From contig NZ_OZ253579.1 in assembly GCF_965263005.1 (NCBI RefSeq), forward strand, positions 372,001 to 436,000: a stretch of 64,000 nucleotides of DNA. The letters run 5' to 3'. The position numbers were made by a program, and so were the translations under genes. Positions within the stretch are counted from its first letter, which is position 1, and every line of letters begins with the position of its first letter. Below are positions 8,261 through 16,922 of this stretch, piece by piece. Below the pieces are notes generated by a model. That model saw nothing but the letters and a program-made list of their open reading frames with translations, did not search any database and was not told the DNA's origin. This DNA comes from Rariloculus sp965263005 (GTDB lineage: Bacteria > Pseudomonadota > Gammaproteobacteria > Steroidobacterales > Rariloculaceae).

Positions 8261-9796
8261 ATGGCCCTGCCTCCCGGCGTAAGCGAAAGAGATTTCACGC
8301 GCGCACTCGGCCAGTTCCGTGCTGCGGTAGGTGACGAATGGGTGTTCAGTTCGGACGAGGACGTTGCGCTCTATCGCGATGCCTATTCGATCTACTGGGA
8401 CGAGCCCGACGAGCGCGTCGCCTCAGCGGCTGTCGCACCCGATAACGTCGAAGCAGTGCAGGCGGTCGTTCGCGCCGCGAACGAGTTCCGGATTCCGCTC
8501 TACCCGATATCGACGGGCCGCAATCTCGCATATGGCGGTTCGGCTCCGGTGTATTCCGGCAGCGTCGTGCTCGATCTCAAGCGCATGAACCGCGTACTCG
8601 AGGTCGATGAGCGCAACGCCTGGGCGCTTGTCGAGCCCGGCGTCAGCTACTTCGATCTCTACAACCACATTCAGGAGCGGGGGCTCGACTTGTGGATCGA
8701 TCCGCCCGATCCCGGCTGGGGCAGCGTCATTGGCAATGCACTCGACGGCGGGGGCGGCTGGACGGCCTATCCGTTCCGTGACCACTTCGGTGCGCATTGC
8801 GGCATGGAAGTCGTGCTCGGTGACGGCGACATCGTCCGCACGGGCATGGGTGCCGCTCCTGGCGCGAAGACCTGGCACGAGAACAAGTGGGGTTACGGCC
8901 CGTGGGTCGACGGGCTGTTCCGCCAGGGCAACATGGGCATCGTGACGAAAATGGGCTTCTGGCTCATGCCAAGGCCCGAAGCGCTGATCACAGGCACGGC
9001 GACAGTTTCGAGCGACGAGGGCGCCATCGGGCTCATCGACACGCTCAACCTGCTTGAGAACCAGCAGATGATCAACGGCTCGACGCAGTTGGGCGGCGGC
9101 GGCGCCGGTGGTGCCGGGTTCGGAACCGCCGGCTGGTCGCTGCAGGTGCCAATATACGGGCCCGCGAACGTCATTCGTGAGCAACTCGCCTACGCGCGCT
9201 CGAAGTTCGAGCAAATTGAAGGCTGCACGTTCAGCGAGTCGGAACTCATCATGACGCAGGGACCGGGAGAGGACGCGCCACCCGGCGTCCGGCTCGTGAA
9301 CTTCGGCGTGCCGAACCTCTCTACGTTCTCGTTGCTCGGGCGCAGTCAGTTCCAGCCGAACCCGGCCGGCGGGCATATCGGATTCTCGCCGATTCTGCCG
9401 CGGCGCGGAGAGGATCTGATCCGGTTCCGTAACTGGTATCGGGCCAATGCGGCCGAGGTCAGCGGAGGCGAGAATCTCGGTATCATCGGCCCTGTCTTCA
9501 TGACGAACTGGGAGCGCTCGCTCGTCGGGCTCATCATGTTCCCGGTCTCGAAAGATGCCGAGCACAACCGCAGGATCCGCGCCGCGTTCGAGCGCTGGGT
9601 CGAGCTCGCGAGCGCCGAGGGCTGGGTCGAATATCGCGCCCCGACTGTCTACCAGGACCTCGTCGCGCAAACGTACTCCTATAACAACAATGCGCTGACA
9701 AGGATGCACGAGAAAATCAAGGACGCCGTCGACCCCAACGGCATCATCTCGGCAGGCCGATACGGTGTGTGGCCAAAGCACCTGAGGGACGCGTGA
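8261..9796 (+). CDS. FAD-linked oxidase, 4-cresol dehydrogenase (PchF)/vanillyl-alcohol oxidase family
   Basis: A 511-residue flavoprotein. The N-terminal PCMH-type FAD-binding domain shows the hallmark STGRNLAYGGSAPV and WALVEPGVSYFDLYNHI, then DPPDPGWGSVIGNALDGG. The C-terminal substrate domain ends with SAGRYGVWP, typical of this family. Length matches the 4-cresol methylhydroxylase flavoprotein subunit. The family oxidises p-alkylphenols by hydride transfer from the benzylic carbon and passes electrons to a cytochrome c; the adjacent cytochrome gene fits. I cannot assign the actual substrate (p-cresol, eugenol-like or other alkylphenol). The stop overlaps the cytochrome start by one base. 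Confidence 0.85.
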   Translation: MALPPGVSERDFTRALGQFRAAVGDEWVFSSDEDVALYRDAYSIYWDEPDERVASAAVAPDNVEAVQAVVRAANEFRIPLYPISTGRNLAYGGSAPVYSGSVVLDLKRMNRVLEVDERNAWALVEPGVSYFDLYNHIQERGLDLWIDPPDPGWGSVIGNALDGGGGWTAYPFRDHFGAHCGMEVVLGDGDIVRTGMGAAPGAKTWHENKWGYGPWVDGLFRQGNMGIVTKMGFWLMPRPEALITGTATVSSDEGAIGLIDTLNLLENQQMINGSTQLGGGGAGGAGFGTAGWSLQVPIYGPANVIREQLAYARSKFEQIEGCTFSESELIMTQGPGEDAPPGVRLVNFGVPNLSTFSLLGRSQFQPNPAGGHIGFSPILPRRGEDLIRFRNWYRANAAEVSGGENLGIIGPVFMTNWERSLVGLIMFPVSKDAEHNRRIRAAFERWVELASAEGWVEYRAPTVYQDLVAQTYSYNNNALTRMHEKIKDAVDPNGIISAGRYGVWPKHLRDA

Positions 9797-10158
9797 TGAA
9801 GCCTGCGAACGTCAAGTTGGCACTCGGAGCTGCGTTCCTCACGGGCGCCATGTTCACGCTTGGGTTCGTTGCGACCATTGCCCACGCGCAGGAGCCTGCT
9901 GTCGGCCACGGTGAACAGGTCTTTGATTACTGGTGCGCGCCGTGCCACGACCCGGGGCCCGGTCATCCGGGCACTCAGAGCCTGGAGATAAGATATCGCG
10001 GCACTGAAACGCCTGCGGTGCTCGAGGACCGGTCCGATCTGACGCCCGAGCTCGTCAGAGTTTTCGTGCGGGAGGGCGTGCTCTCGATGGCGCCGTACAG
10101 GAAGACGGAGATTACAGACGCCGAACTCGACGCGCTCGCGGCGTATTTGGCGAAGTAG
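9796..10158 (+). CDS. Periplasmic cytochrome c, electron acceptor of the FAD oxidase
   Basis: A 120-residue protein with a signal peptide (LALGAAFLTGAMFTLGF) and one haem c site, CAPCH, early in the mature part. SMAPYR near the end offers a methionine as sixth ligand. Small class I cytochromes of this kind form the second subunit of 4-cresol methylhydroxylase. TGATG fuses the oxidase stop and this start, so translation is coupled. The ATG at 9796 is chosen over an upstream start because of that coupling and because the signal peptide begins here. Confidence 0.85.
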   Translation: MKPANVKLALGAAFLTGAMFTLGFVATIAHAQEPAVGHGEQVFDYWCAPCHDPGPGHPGTQSLEIRYRGTETPAVLEDRSDLTPELVRVFVREGVLSMAPYRKTEITDAELDALAAYLAK

Positions 10159-10275
10159 TCTGCATCGGCAAACGCAAAATCAACTTGAGCCAGGTCTTCG
10201 CCGCCCAAGTGGTGGGCCTCCGCGAGATCGAGGACCGGATTTGGCTCGTCAGCTTCGGAATGGACCCTGCCAAAT

Positions 10276-10351
10276 TGGCGCGCCCGGAGGGATTCGAACC
10301 CCCGACTTCTGCCTCCGGAGGGCAGCGCTCTATCCACTGAGCTACGGGCGC
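10276..10351 (-). tRNA. tRNA-Arg(CCG)
   Basis: A full cloverleaf reads on the minus strand. The acceptor stem GCGCCCG pairs with CGGGCGC. The D-arm is GCTC-AGTGGATA-GAGC, the anticodon arm CTGCC-CTCCGGA-GGCAG has anticodon CCG, and the T-loop is TTCGAAT. The terminal CCA is encoded (76 nt in all). It reads CGG arginine codons. A heptamer repeat lies immediately upstream. Confidence 0.97.
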
Positions 10352-10355
10352 GGTG

Positions 10356-10416
10356 CTGTCGGCTGTCGGCTGTCGGCTGTCGGCTGTCGGCTGTCGGCTG
10401 TCGGCTGTCGGCTGTC
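10356..10416. repeat. Tandem heptamer array (CTGTCGG)8 plus partial unit
   Basis: Eight perfect head-to-tail copies of CTGTCGG at 10356-10411, followed by a partial CTGTC. The array starts 4 bp from the 5' end of the minus-strand tRNA-Arg gene, so it sits in the tRNA promoter region. Such short arrays expand and contract by slippage. There are no spacers, so this is not a CRISPR array. Confidence 0.95.
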
Positions 10417-10552
10417 AACCGGATTATGGCCATTGCAACGCCAACCCCACAAGCTCCAGGCTCGCGCCGCGCTGCCCGGCCTCCGATGGTTGTACCAGGC
10501 TTCGGTCTCGCAAGCGCCGGGCGCCGGGGTCGCTGACGCCGCGGCGCCCATG

Positions 10553-11167
10553 TCAGGTCGAACGGTCCTCGGGCTCGTGGGCGCACTCGGCATGCCTGAA
10601 GCAATCGGTGAGATGGTCGTTGACGAGCCCGGTAGCCTGCATGTGGGCATAGACGATCGTGGGGCCCACAAACTTGAAGCCGCGCGCCTTCAGGTCCCTG
10701 CTCAACAGATCGGACTCGGCGCTCGTCGCAGGGACCTCGCTTTGCACTCGCCAGCGATTGACGATCGGTTCGCCGCCGACGAAACGCCATACGTAGTCGG
10801 TGAAGCTCCCGAATTCCTCCTGGATCGCGAGATAGTGGCGTGCGTTGCCGATCGCCGCCTCGATCTTTCTCCGGTTTCGGACGATGCCGGGGTCGACCAC
10901 GAGCCGCTCGACGGAGCGCCGGTTGAAGCGCGCAACGCGGTCGGCGTCGAAGCCCGCGAACGCGCGGCGATAACCGTCGCGTTTGTTGAGTATCGTTCTC
11001 CAACTGAGCCCGGCCTGCGCACTTTCGAGGATCAGGAACTCGAAGTGCCTGCCGTCATCGCGGACGGGAACGCCCCATTCGGTGTCGTGGTAGCGCAGGT
11101 ACGCGTCGTTGACGCCCAGGCTCCACGCACAGCGGGTCACGCCAACGGGGTCGTTGCTCGACGCCAC
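10553..11167 (-). CDS. tag: DNA-3-methyladenine glycosylase I
   Basis: A 204-residue base-excision repair enzyme that removes 3-methyladenine from alkylated DNA. The N-terminal TRCAW and YHDTEWGVPVRDD and the central LESAQAGLSWRTIL are hallmarks of Tag. The zinc ligands expected from the E. coli enzyme are visible: the early Cys and His, and the late NDHLTDCFRH with His and Cys. Length is close to the usual 190-200. It is transcribed away from aroE and is probably monocistronic. Confidence 0.93.
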   Translation of the reverse strand: MASSNDPVGVTRCAWSLGVNDAYLRYHDTEWGVPVRDDGRHFEFLILESAQAGLSWRTILNKRDGYRRAFAGFDADRVARFNRRSVERLVVDPGIVRNRRKIEAAIGNARHYLAIQEEFGSFTDYVWRFVGGEPIVNRWRVQSEVPATSAESDLLSRDLKARGFKFVGPTIVYAHMQATGLVNDHLTDCFRHAECAHEPEDRST

Positions 11168-11384
11168 TCAGACGGTCCAGGCGGGAGCCGCAAACAACCG
11201 GGCGAGCCTCAAAGCAACCGGCAGGGCAAGCATCACGGCAAAGCGGCGGCGGGGAACAACCATTGCGCGAATCGTCACTCTCGATCCGGGGTACGGGCAT
11301 ACGGACACACGGGTTAGAAAAGGTACCGGAAACCGTGGAAAATCCAACCCCTTGAGGGAAGAGGTCGGTTGAGGGAGGAGATCG

Positions 11385-12212
11385 ATGCAGATGCCTGAGC
11401 CGGATCGCTATGCGGTCGTGGGCCATCCGGTCCACCACAGCCGTTCCCCGCTCATCCACGGGATGTTCGCCCGGCAGGCGGGCGATCGTCTGAGCTACGG
11501 TCTCATCGACGCGGAGCCCGAGGAGTTCGAGAACACTGTCCGCGGTTTCTTCGCAGCGGGCGGCAAGGGGCTCAACGTCACCGTCCCGCACAAGCAGGCC
11601 GCCTATCGGCTCGCGCAGCGCCTCGGCAGAGAGGCCGCGCTCGCGCAAGCGGTCAACACGCTTAGCCTCGAGCACGAAATGATACGCGGCGACAATACTG
11701 ACGGCATCGGGTTCATGCGCGATCTGGCGCTCAACTTTCGGCGGAGTGTTGCCGGTCAGCGCGTACTCATTCTCGGCGCCGGCGGCGCTGCCCGCGGCAT
11801 CGTCGCGCCGTTGCTCGGCGCTGGACCCGCCCAATTGTGGCTCGCAAACCGAACGCTTGAACGCGCCGAAGACCTCAGGCGAGAGTTCCTGGGGCTTGGC
11901 GAGATCGTCGTCAGCTCCTTCCAGGATCTCGACCGGCTCCCACCATTCGACATCGTGATCAATGCGACCTCGGCGGGTCTCAAGGGTGTGCAGCCGGCAT
12001 TTCCCGGCAACCTGCTCAGCGCCGAGAGCTTCTGCTACGACCTCGCCTACAGCGTCAACGACACGCCGTTCGTCGCCTGGGCCCGCGCAAACGGCGCCGG
12101 CGAAACCGCGCAGGGCTGGGGCATGCTCGTCGAGCAGGCGGCCGAGTCGTATCTCATCTGGCGGGGGCACCGGCCCGACACGGCACCGGTACTCGAGACG
12201 CTCGCGCGCTGA
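11385..12212 (+). CDS. aroE: Shikimate dehydrogenase
   Basis: A 275-residue NADP-dependent enzyme that reduces 3-dehydroshikimate to shikimate in aromatic amino acid synthesis. The substrate-binding N-terminal domain has VVGHPVHHSRSPLIH and NVTVPHKQAAY with the catalytic Lys. The NADP-binding domain has VLILGAGGAARG, and INATSAGL follows. A strong GGAGGAG site lies 6 nt before the ATG. Length and domain order are standard. Confidence 0.96.
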   Translation: MQMPEPDRYAVVGHPVHHSRSPLIHGMFARQAGDRLSYGLIDAEPEEFENTVRGFFAAGGKGLNVTVPHKQAAYRLAQRLGREAALAQAVNTLSLEHEMIRGDNTDGIGFMRDLALNFRRSVAGQRVLILGAGGAARGIVAPLLGAGPAQLWLANRTLERAEDLRREFLGLGEIVVSSFQDLDRLPPFDIVINATSAGLKGVQPAFPGNLLSAESFCYDLAYSVNDTPFVAWARANGAGETAQGWGMLVEQAAESYLIWRGHRPDTAPVLETLAR

Positions 12213-12240
12213 ACTGGAGACGCCGGCACGCCGGCACGCC

Positions 12241-12270
12241 GATCAGCGCCGATCAGCGCCGATCAGCGCA
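12241..12270. repeat. Three tandem decamers at the gor 3' end
   Basis: GATCAGCGCC is repeated three times head to tail (the last copy ends in A). The array runs into the final codons and stop of the glutathione reductase gene. Just before it (12221-12240) a GCCGGCAC unit is also duplicated. These look like slippage or duplication scars between the convergent aroE and gor genes. Confidence 0.85.
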
Positions 12271-13609
12271 TCGTCACGAGTTCCTCGGCGCTCGTCGGAT
12301 GAATGGCGATCGTGTCGTCAAGGTCCGACTTGCGCGCGCCCATCGACAGTGCGACGGCGAAACCCTGAACCATCTCGTCCGCCCCCGGCCCGATGACGTG
12401 ACAACCGACGACGCGCTCATCCTCGCCGACGGTGACGAGCTTCATGGCGGTCCTCGGCTTCGCTTCGGTGAGCGCGTTGAACATCGGCACGAATTCCGAC
12501 TTGTAGACACGCAACCCGTCCGAGCCGTGGCGCTCGCGCGCCTGGGCTTCGGTCAGGCCCACGGTCCCGATCGGCGGATGCGAGAAAATCACCGTGGGAA
12601 CGAACTCGTAGCTCAGCCGCCGCTCCGACTGCCCATCGAACACCCGGTCGGCGAGCCGCCTGCCCGCGGCGATCGCGACGGGCGTAAGCTCGGCTCGACC
12701 CGTGACGTCGCCGATCGCGTAGATGCCCTCGACATTCGTGTTCTGCCAGGCATCGACGGGGATGTTGCCGCGCGGCGCGGTCTCGACGCCGGCGTTCTCG
12801 AGCCCGAGCCCGGCGCTGTTCGGTTGCCTGCCGATCGCCCAGAGCAACGCGTCGAATCCCTCGAACGCCCTGCCGTCCTCGGTCTGCAATACGATCTTGT
12901 CGGTGCCGCCGAGCGCGAGCGGTACTGCACCGCTTACGACTTCCATGCCCGCGGCACGCATGTTCCGCATGAGGTGCTCGGATAGCATCGGATCGAAGCT
13001 TCTAAGCAGCCCGTCGAAGCGCACGAACACCGATACCTCGCTGCCGAGCGACCGGAGCACGCCGGCAAGCTCCATGGCGATGTAGCCGCTGCCGACGACC
13101 GCGACACGCCCGGGCAGCGCTTCGAGCTCGAAGAAGCCGTCGGACGTGATTCCGCGCTCGGCGCCAGGCAGCGCCGGCACCTTCGGATATCCGCCCGTCG
13201 CGATCACTACATGGTCAGCGCGGTAGGTTTCGCCGGCCTCGTCGACGACTTCGCGCGGGCTAGCGAACCGGCCGCTCGAGAGGATGGTCACAATGCTCTT
13301 GTTGTCGAGATTTCGCCGATAGATGCCGTTCAGCCGTTCGACGTAGGCATCCCGGCCGTGCTTCAACAATCCCCAGTCGTGGCCCTTGAGGCTAACGTCG
13401 AAGCCGTAGTGCGACGCCTGCTCGAGCGTGTGGGCGATCTCGGCCGCGTTCCACATGACCTTCTTTGGTACGCAGCCGACGTTGACGCAGGTTCCGCCAA
13501 GACGGCCGGGCTCAAACACCGCCGCTCGCGCACCGTACTCGGCCGCGCGCTGTGCGACTGCGAGACCGCCGCTGCCGCCACCAAGTACAATCAGATCGAA
13601 CGACTTCAC
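12263..13609 (-). CDS. gor: Glutathione-disulfide reductase
   Basis: A 448-residue NADPH-dependent flavoenzyme that reduces glutathione disulfide in the cytoplasm. The FAD-binding GGGSGGLAVAQRA opens the protein, followed by the redox-active disulfide GGTCVNVGCVPKK. The NADPH-binding fold shows VAVVGSGYIAMELAG, and the dimerisation domain ends with the catalytic HPTSAEE. It starts with GTG behind GGAGGG. The start is only 23 bp from the divergent prlC start, so its promoter probably lies inside prlC. Confidence 0.95.
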   Translation of the reverse strand: MKSFDLIVLGGGSGGLAVAQRAAEYGARAAVFEPGRLGGTCVNVGCVPKKVMWNAAEIAHTLEQASHYGFDVSLKGHDWGLLKHGRDAYVERLNGIYRRNLDNKSIVTILSSGRFASPREVVDEAGETYRADHVVIATGGYPKVPALPGAERGITSDGFFELEALPGRVAVVGSGYIAMELAGVLRSLGSEVSVFVRFDGLLRSFDPMLSEHLMRNMRAAGMEVVSGAVPLALGGTDKIVLQTEDGRAFEGFDALLWAIGRQPNSAGLGLENAGVETAPRGNIPVDAWQNTNVEGIYAIGDVTGRAELTPVAIAAGRRLADRVFDGQSERRLSYEFVPTVIFSHPPIGTVGLTEAQARERHGSDGLRVYKSEFVPMFNALTEAKPRTAMKLVTVGEDERVVGCHVIGPGADEMVQGFAVALSMGARKSDLDDTIAIHPTSAEELVTMR

Positions 13610-13632
13610 CCACTACCCTCCAGAACACCCCA

Positions 13633-15690
13633 ATGACCGCACATTTGTCCGATCACGACGAAAACCCCCTGCTTGCGGCCGACGGCCTGCCGCGGTTCGC
13701 GGCGATCATGCCGGAACACGTCGAGCCCGCGGTGCAGTGGCTGTTGCGCACGCAGCGCGATGCGCTGGATGGCCTGCGCGACGTCGAGGAACCCACGACG
13801 GACTGGCTCGAGGCGTTCGAGAAGATACACGAAAGCGTGCATCGTGTATGGGGTCCGGTATCGCACCTGAATTCGGTCGTTTCCTCGCCGGAACTGCGTG
13901 ACGCCTACAACCGCTGCCTGCCGCTCGTCACCGAGTTCGAGACGGCGCTCGGCCAGGATGCCGTGCTGCATCGCCGCTTCGTCGCGCTCGATGAGCGTAT
14001 CGGCGCCACAAAGGGCACGGAAGCGCAGGTCGTCCGCCACGCGCTCAGGGACTTTCGTCTCGGCGGAGTCGCGTTGCCGGAGGCCGACAAGGCGAAGTTT
14101 CGCGAGCTCATGACCCCGCTCGCCGAACTGCAGGCAAGTTTCGAGCAGAATCTCATGGACGCGACGGACGCGTTCTCCTACCACGAGACCGATCCGGACA
14201 AGCTCGCCGGGCTTCCGGCCATCGTGCTTGACGGCGCGCGCAAGGCCGCGCGCGAGAAGGACCTTGACGGTTGGCTGCTCGCCCTCAACGGACCCACCTA
14301 TGTGGCCGTCGTGACCCATGCGGAATCCGAGGAATTGCGTGCGCTCTATTACCGGGCGTGGGCGACGCGCGCGTCCGACCAGAGTCCCGAGCCCGAGCGC
14401 TGGAACAATGCCCCGCTGATCGACGAAATCCTGAGGCTGCGCCACGAGGCCGCAGTTCTGCTCGGCTTCAGCGACTATGCCGAGCTTTCGCTCGCGACGA
14501 AGATGGCGGGCTCACCGGGCGAAGTCATCGATTTTCTCAGGGACCTGGCCGGCCGAAGCCGCGAGCGTGCGACTGACGAGCTTCGAACGCTCAGCGAGTA
14601 CGCCGGCCGCGAACTCGCCCCCTGGGACGTCAGCTACTATGGCGAGAAGCTCAAGCAGGACCGGTTTCGGCTCTCCGAGGAAGAGATCCGCGCCTACTTT
14701 CCGTTGCCGCGCGTCCTCGACGGTTTGTTCGCGCTCGCCGAGAGGCTGTACGGTATCCGGCTCCGGGCGCAGGAAGCGGACGCACCGTGGCACTCAACCG
14801 TCGGTTATTACGCAATTTCACATGCTGACGGGACGCCGCTCGGCGGGCTCTATACGGATCTCTTCGCACGGCCGAACAAGCGCTCGGGCGCCTGGATGAA
14901 CACCTGCGTGAACCGGGCGCGGCTCAGCGGCGAGACGCAGCTTCCGGTCGCCCATCTCGTGTGCAACTTCAGCTCGCCCGTGGACGACACGCCGTCGCTG
15001 CTCACGCACTACGACGTCGTGACGCTCTTTCACGAATTCGGGCATTCGCTCCACCATCTGCTGACCGAGGTCGAGTATCCGTCCCTGTCGGGCATCAACG
15101 GCGTCGCCTGGGATGCCGTGGAGCTGCCGAGCCAGTTCTTCGAGAACTACGCCTGGCTGCCCGAGGTGCTGAGAGAGATCTCCGGCCACCACGAGACGGG
15201 CGAACCACTGCCAGACGAGAAGATCGCGACGCTGAATGAGTCGCGCACGTTTCTTTCAGGACTGGCCATGGTCCGGCAGCTCGAATTCGCGCTCTTCGAC
15301 TTCGAGCTTCATCACGCGCCGGAGCCGCAGTCGGGCGACGAGGTTCGCGCGTTGCTCGCCCGTATCCGCAACGAGGTCGCCGTGATCCAGCCGCCCGACT
15401 ACAACCGCTTCGAGAACACGTTCGCGCACATCTTCGCCGGCGGGTACGCCGCAGGCTATTACAGCTACAAATGGGCCGAGGTGCTGGCGGCCGACGCGTT
15501 CGCGGCGTTTGAGGAGGCGGGGGCTTTTGATGTTGCGACGGCCGAACGGTTTCGGCGTTCGATACTGGCGGTTGGGGGGAGCCGGGATGCGATGGATGCG
15601 TTCGTTGAGTTTCGTGGGCGGGAACCGCGGTTGGAGCCGCTGCTGAGGCAGACCGGAATCACCGCCCGACGGCGGTCTCAAGCCACGTGA
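13633..15690 (+). CDS. prlC: Oligopeptidase A (M3 family zinc metallopeptidase)
   Basis: A 685-residue cytoplasmic peptidase that degrades signal peptides and other oligopeptides. The zinc motif FHEFGHSLHHLL (HExxH) sits around residue 470, with the third ligand in the downstream GINGVAWDAVELPSQ region. Length matches E. coli PrlC (680 aa). The ATG at 13633 is chosen because the family-like N-terminus (NPLLAADGLPRFAAI) begins just after it; no good Shine-Dalgarno is visible. It diverges from gor. Confidence 0.93.
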   Translation: MTAHLSDHDENPLLAADGLPRFAAIMPEHVEPAVQWLLRTQRDALDGLRDVEEPTTDWLEAFEKIHESVHRVWGPVSHLNSVVSSPELRDAYNRCLPLVTEFETALGQDAVLHRRFVALDERIGATKGTEAQVVRHALRDFRLGGVALPEADKAKFRELMTPLAELQASFEQNLMDATDAFSYHETDPDKLAGLPAIVLDGARKAAREKDLDGWLLALNGPTYVAVVTHAESEELRALYYRAWATRASDQSPEPERWNNAPLIDEILRLRHEAAVLLGFSDYAELSLATKMAGSPGEVIDFLRDLAGRSRERATDELRTLSEYAGRELAPWDVSYYGEKLKQDRFRLSEEEIRAYFPLPRVLDGLFALAERLYGIRLRAQEADAPWHSTVGYYAISHADGTPLGGLYTDLFARPNKRSGAWMNTCVNRARLSGETQLPVAHLVCNFSSPVDDTPSLLTHYDVVTLFHEFGHSLHHLLTEVEYPSLSGINGVAWDAVELPSQFFENYAWLPEVLREISGHHETGEPLPDEKIATLNESRTFLSGLAMVRQLEFALFDFELHHAPEPQSGDEVRALLARIRNEVAVIQPPDYNRFENTFAHIFAGGYAAGYYSYKWAEVLAADAFAAFEEAGAFDVATAERFRRSILAVGGSRDAMDAFVEFRGREPRLEPLLRQTGITARRRSQAT

Positions 15691-15754
15691 ACTACGCCAC
15701 ACGCGGGACCCCTTACGCTACAAGCCAGACCCCACGCGCCAGACCACACACGTT

Positions 15755-16525
15755 ATGAAAATAGCAACCTGGAACGTCAACAGTCTCAGGGTTCGTCTCG
15801 ATCACGTTCTCGCCTGGATCGAGAGTGCCGAGCCCGACATCCTCGCGCTGCAGGAAACCAAGCTCACGGACGAGAACTTCCCCGTCGAGGCGTTTGAGAC
15901 TGCCGGCTATCACGCCGTCTTCAGCGGCCAGCCGACCTACAACGGCGTGGCGCTGATCAGTCGGCAGCCCGCCGAGGAGGTCGTGATGGACATCGACACT
16001 CTCGACGACCCCCAGCGCCGCGTCCTGGCCGCGAGCTACGGCGAACTGCGCGTCATGAATCTATACGTCCCGAACGGGCAGAGCGTCGAGTCGGACAAGT
16101 ACCAGTACAAGCTCGAGTGGCTCGCCGCGCTGCAGGCGCAGCTTGCGAACGAAGCGGACCGCTACGAGCACCACGTGATCCTCGGAGACTTCAACATCGC
16201 GCCGGACGATCGCGATGTTCACGATCCCGCGGCCTGGGAGGGCGACGTGCCGTGCACCGCCGCCGAGCGCGAAGCCTTCTCTCGAATCCTCGCGCTCGGC
16301 TTCAGCGATGCGTTCCGGCAGTTCGAGCAGCCCGAGAAGGCGTTCAGTTGGTGGGACTACCGGGCCGCCGCCTTCCGGCGGAACATGGGACTGCGCATTG
16401 ACCTGATTCTCGCCTCGGAAGGGTTAAGCCGCGACTGCACGGAGTGTCGGATTGACGTAGAGCCGCGGCGGTGGGAGCGGCCGTCGGATCACACACCCGT
16501 CATCGCTGACTTTTCAGGCTTGTAG
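15755..16525 (+). CDS. xthA: Exodeoxyribonuclease III
   Basis: A 256-residue Mg-dependent AP endonuclease and 3'-5' exonuclease of base-excision repair. It starts with KIATWNVNSLRVR and has LALQETKL with the metal-binding Glu. VILGDFNIAP and the C-terminal RPSDHTPVIADF carry the catalytic Asp/Asn and His. Length is standard. It is the last clear housekeeping gene before the phosphorothioation island. Confidence 0.95.
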   Translation: MKIATWNVNSLRVRLDHVLAWIESAEPDILALQETKLTDENFPVEAFETAGYHAVFSGQPTYNGVALISRQPAEEVVMDIDTLDDPQRRVLAASYGELRVMNLYVPNGQSVESDKYQYKLEWLAALQAQLANEADRYEHHVILGDFNIAPDDRDVHDPAAWEGDVPCTAAEREAFSRILALGFSDAFRQFEQPEKAFSWWDYRAAAFRRNMGLRIDLILASEGLSRDCTECRIDVEPRRWERPSDHTPVIADFSGL

Positions 16526-16922
16526 AGAAACACCTCTACCACCCCAACAACTGGCGAAAATTGATTCGGCATTGACAGGACACCCTCAAAGCGGTTGGAA
16601 AGATCAATTCCGGCTCAAGCCGTCTCGGAGGCTCACGCGTGCACCGCCCCATTCCCTCGAACCCGGCCGTCTCGTGCAAGCACAACCACCTACGTAACCG
16701 ATTTGGCGAACACCCAAAACCACGTTCTTATCGAGCTGAGCGCCGACCCGGCCTGGGATTACCCTACTTCCCGCCCAATGACCAACTCACCGCCCGTTCC
16801 TTGGTTCAGGGAGCCCTCTACTTCTGCCGGAATGCGAATAAACCTATGCGACTGGGCTGTGGGGCGTTTGAGCTTTCCAAGGCCATCCAGTCGGTCTGTG
16901 TGCGGCCCATCGCCCCAGAATC
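16526..16922. other. Gene-free stretch at the left edge of the PT island
   Basis: About 400 bases between xthA and the 3' end of the Dnd-associated methyltransferase gene. Frames are open on both strands but their translations are low-complexity and I recognise none. This is the likely left boundary of the inserted island. I found no tRNA, integrase or clear direct repeat in it. Confidence 0.45.

Noticed and set aside
10356..10416. CRISPR-like repeat
   Set aside because: The heptamers are head to tail without spacers.
12221..12270. Attachment site or mobile-element end at the gor 3' repeats
   Set aside because: The repeats are short tandem duplications with no matching copy elsewhere in the window and no integrase nearby.
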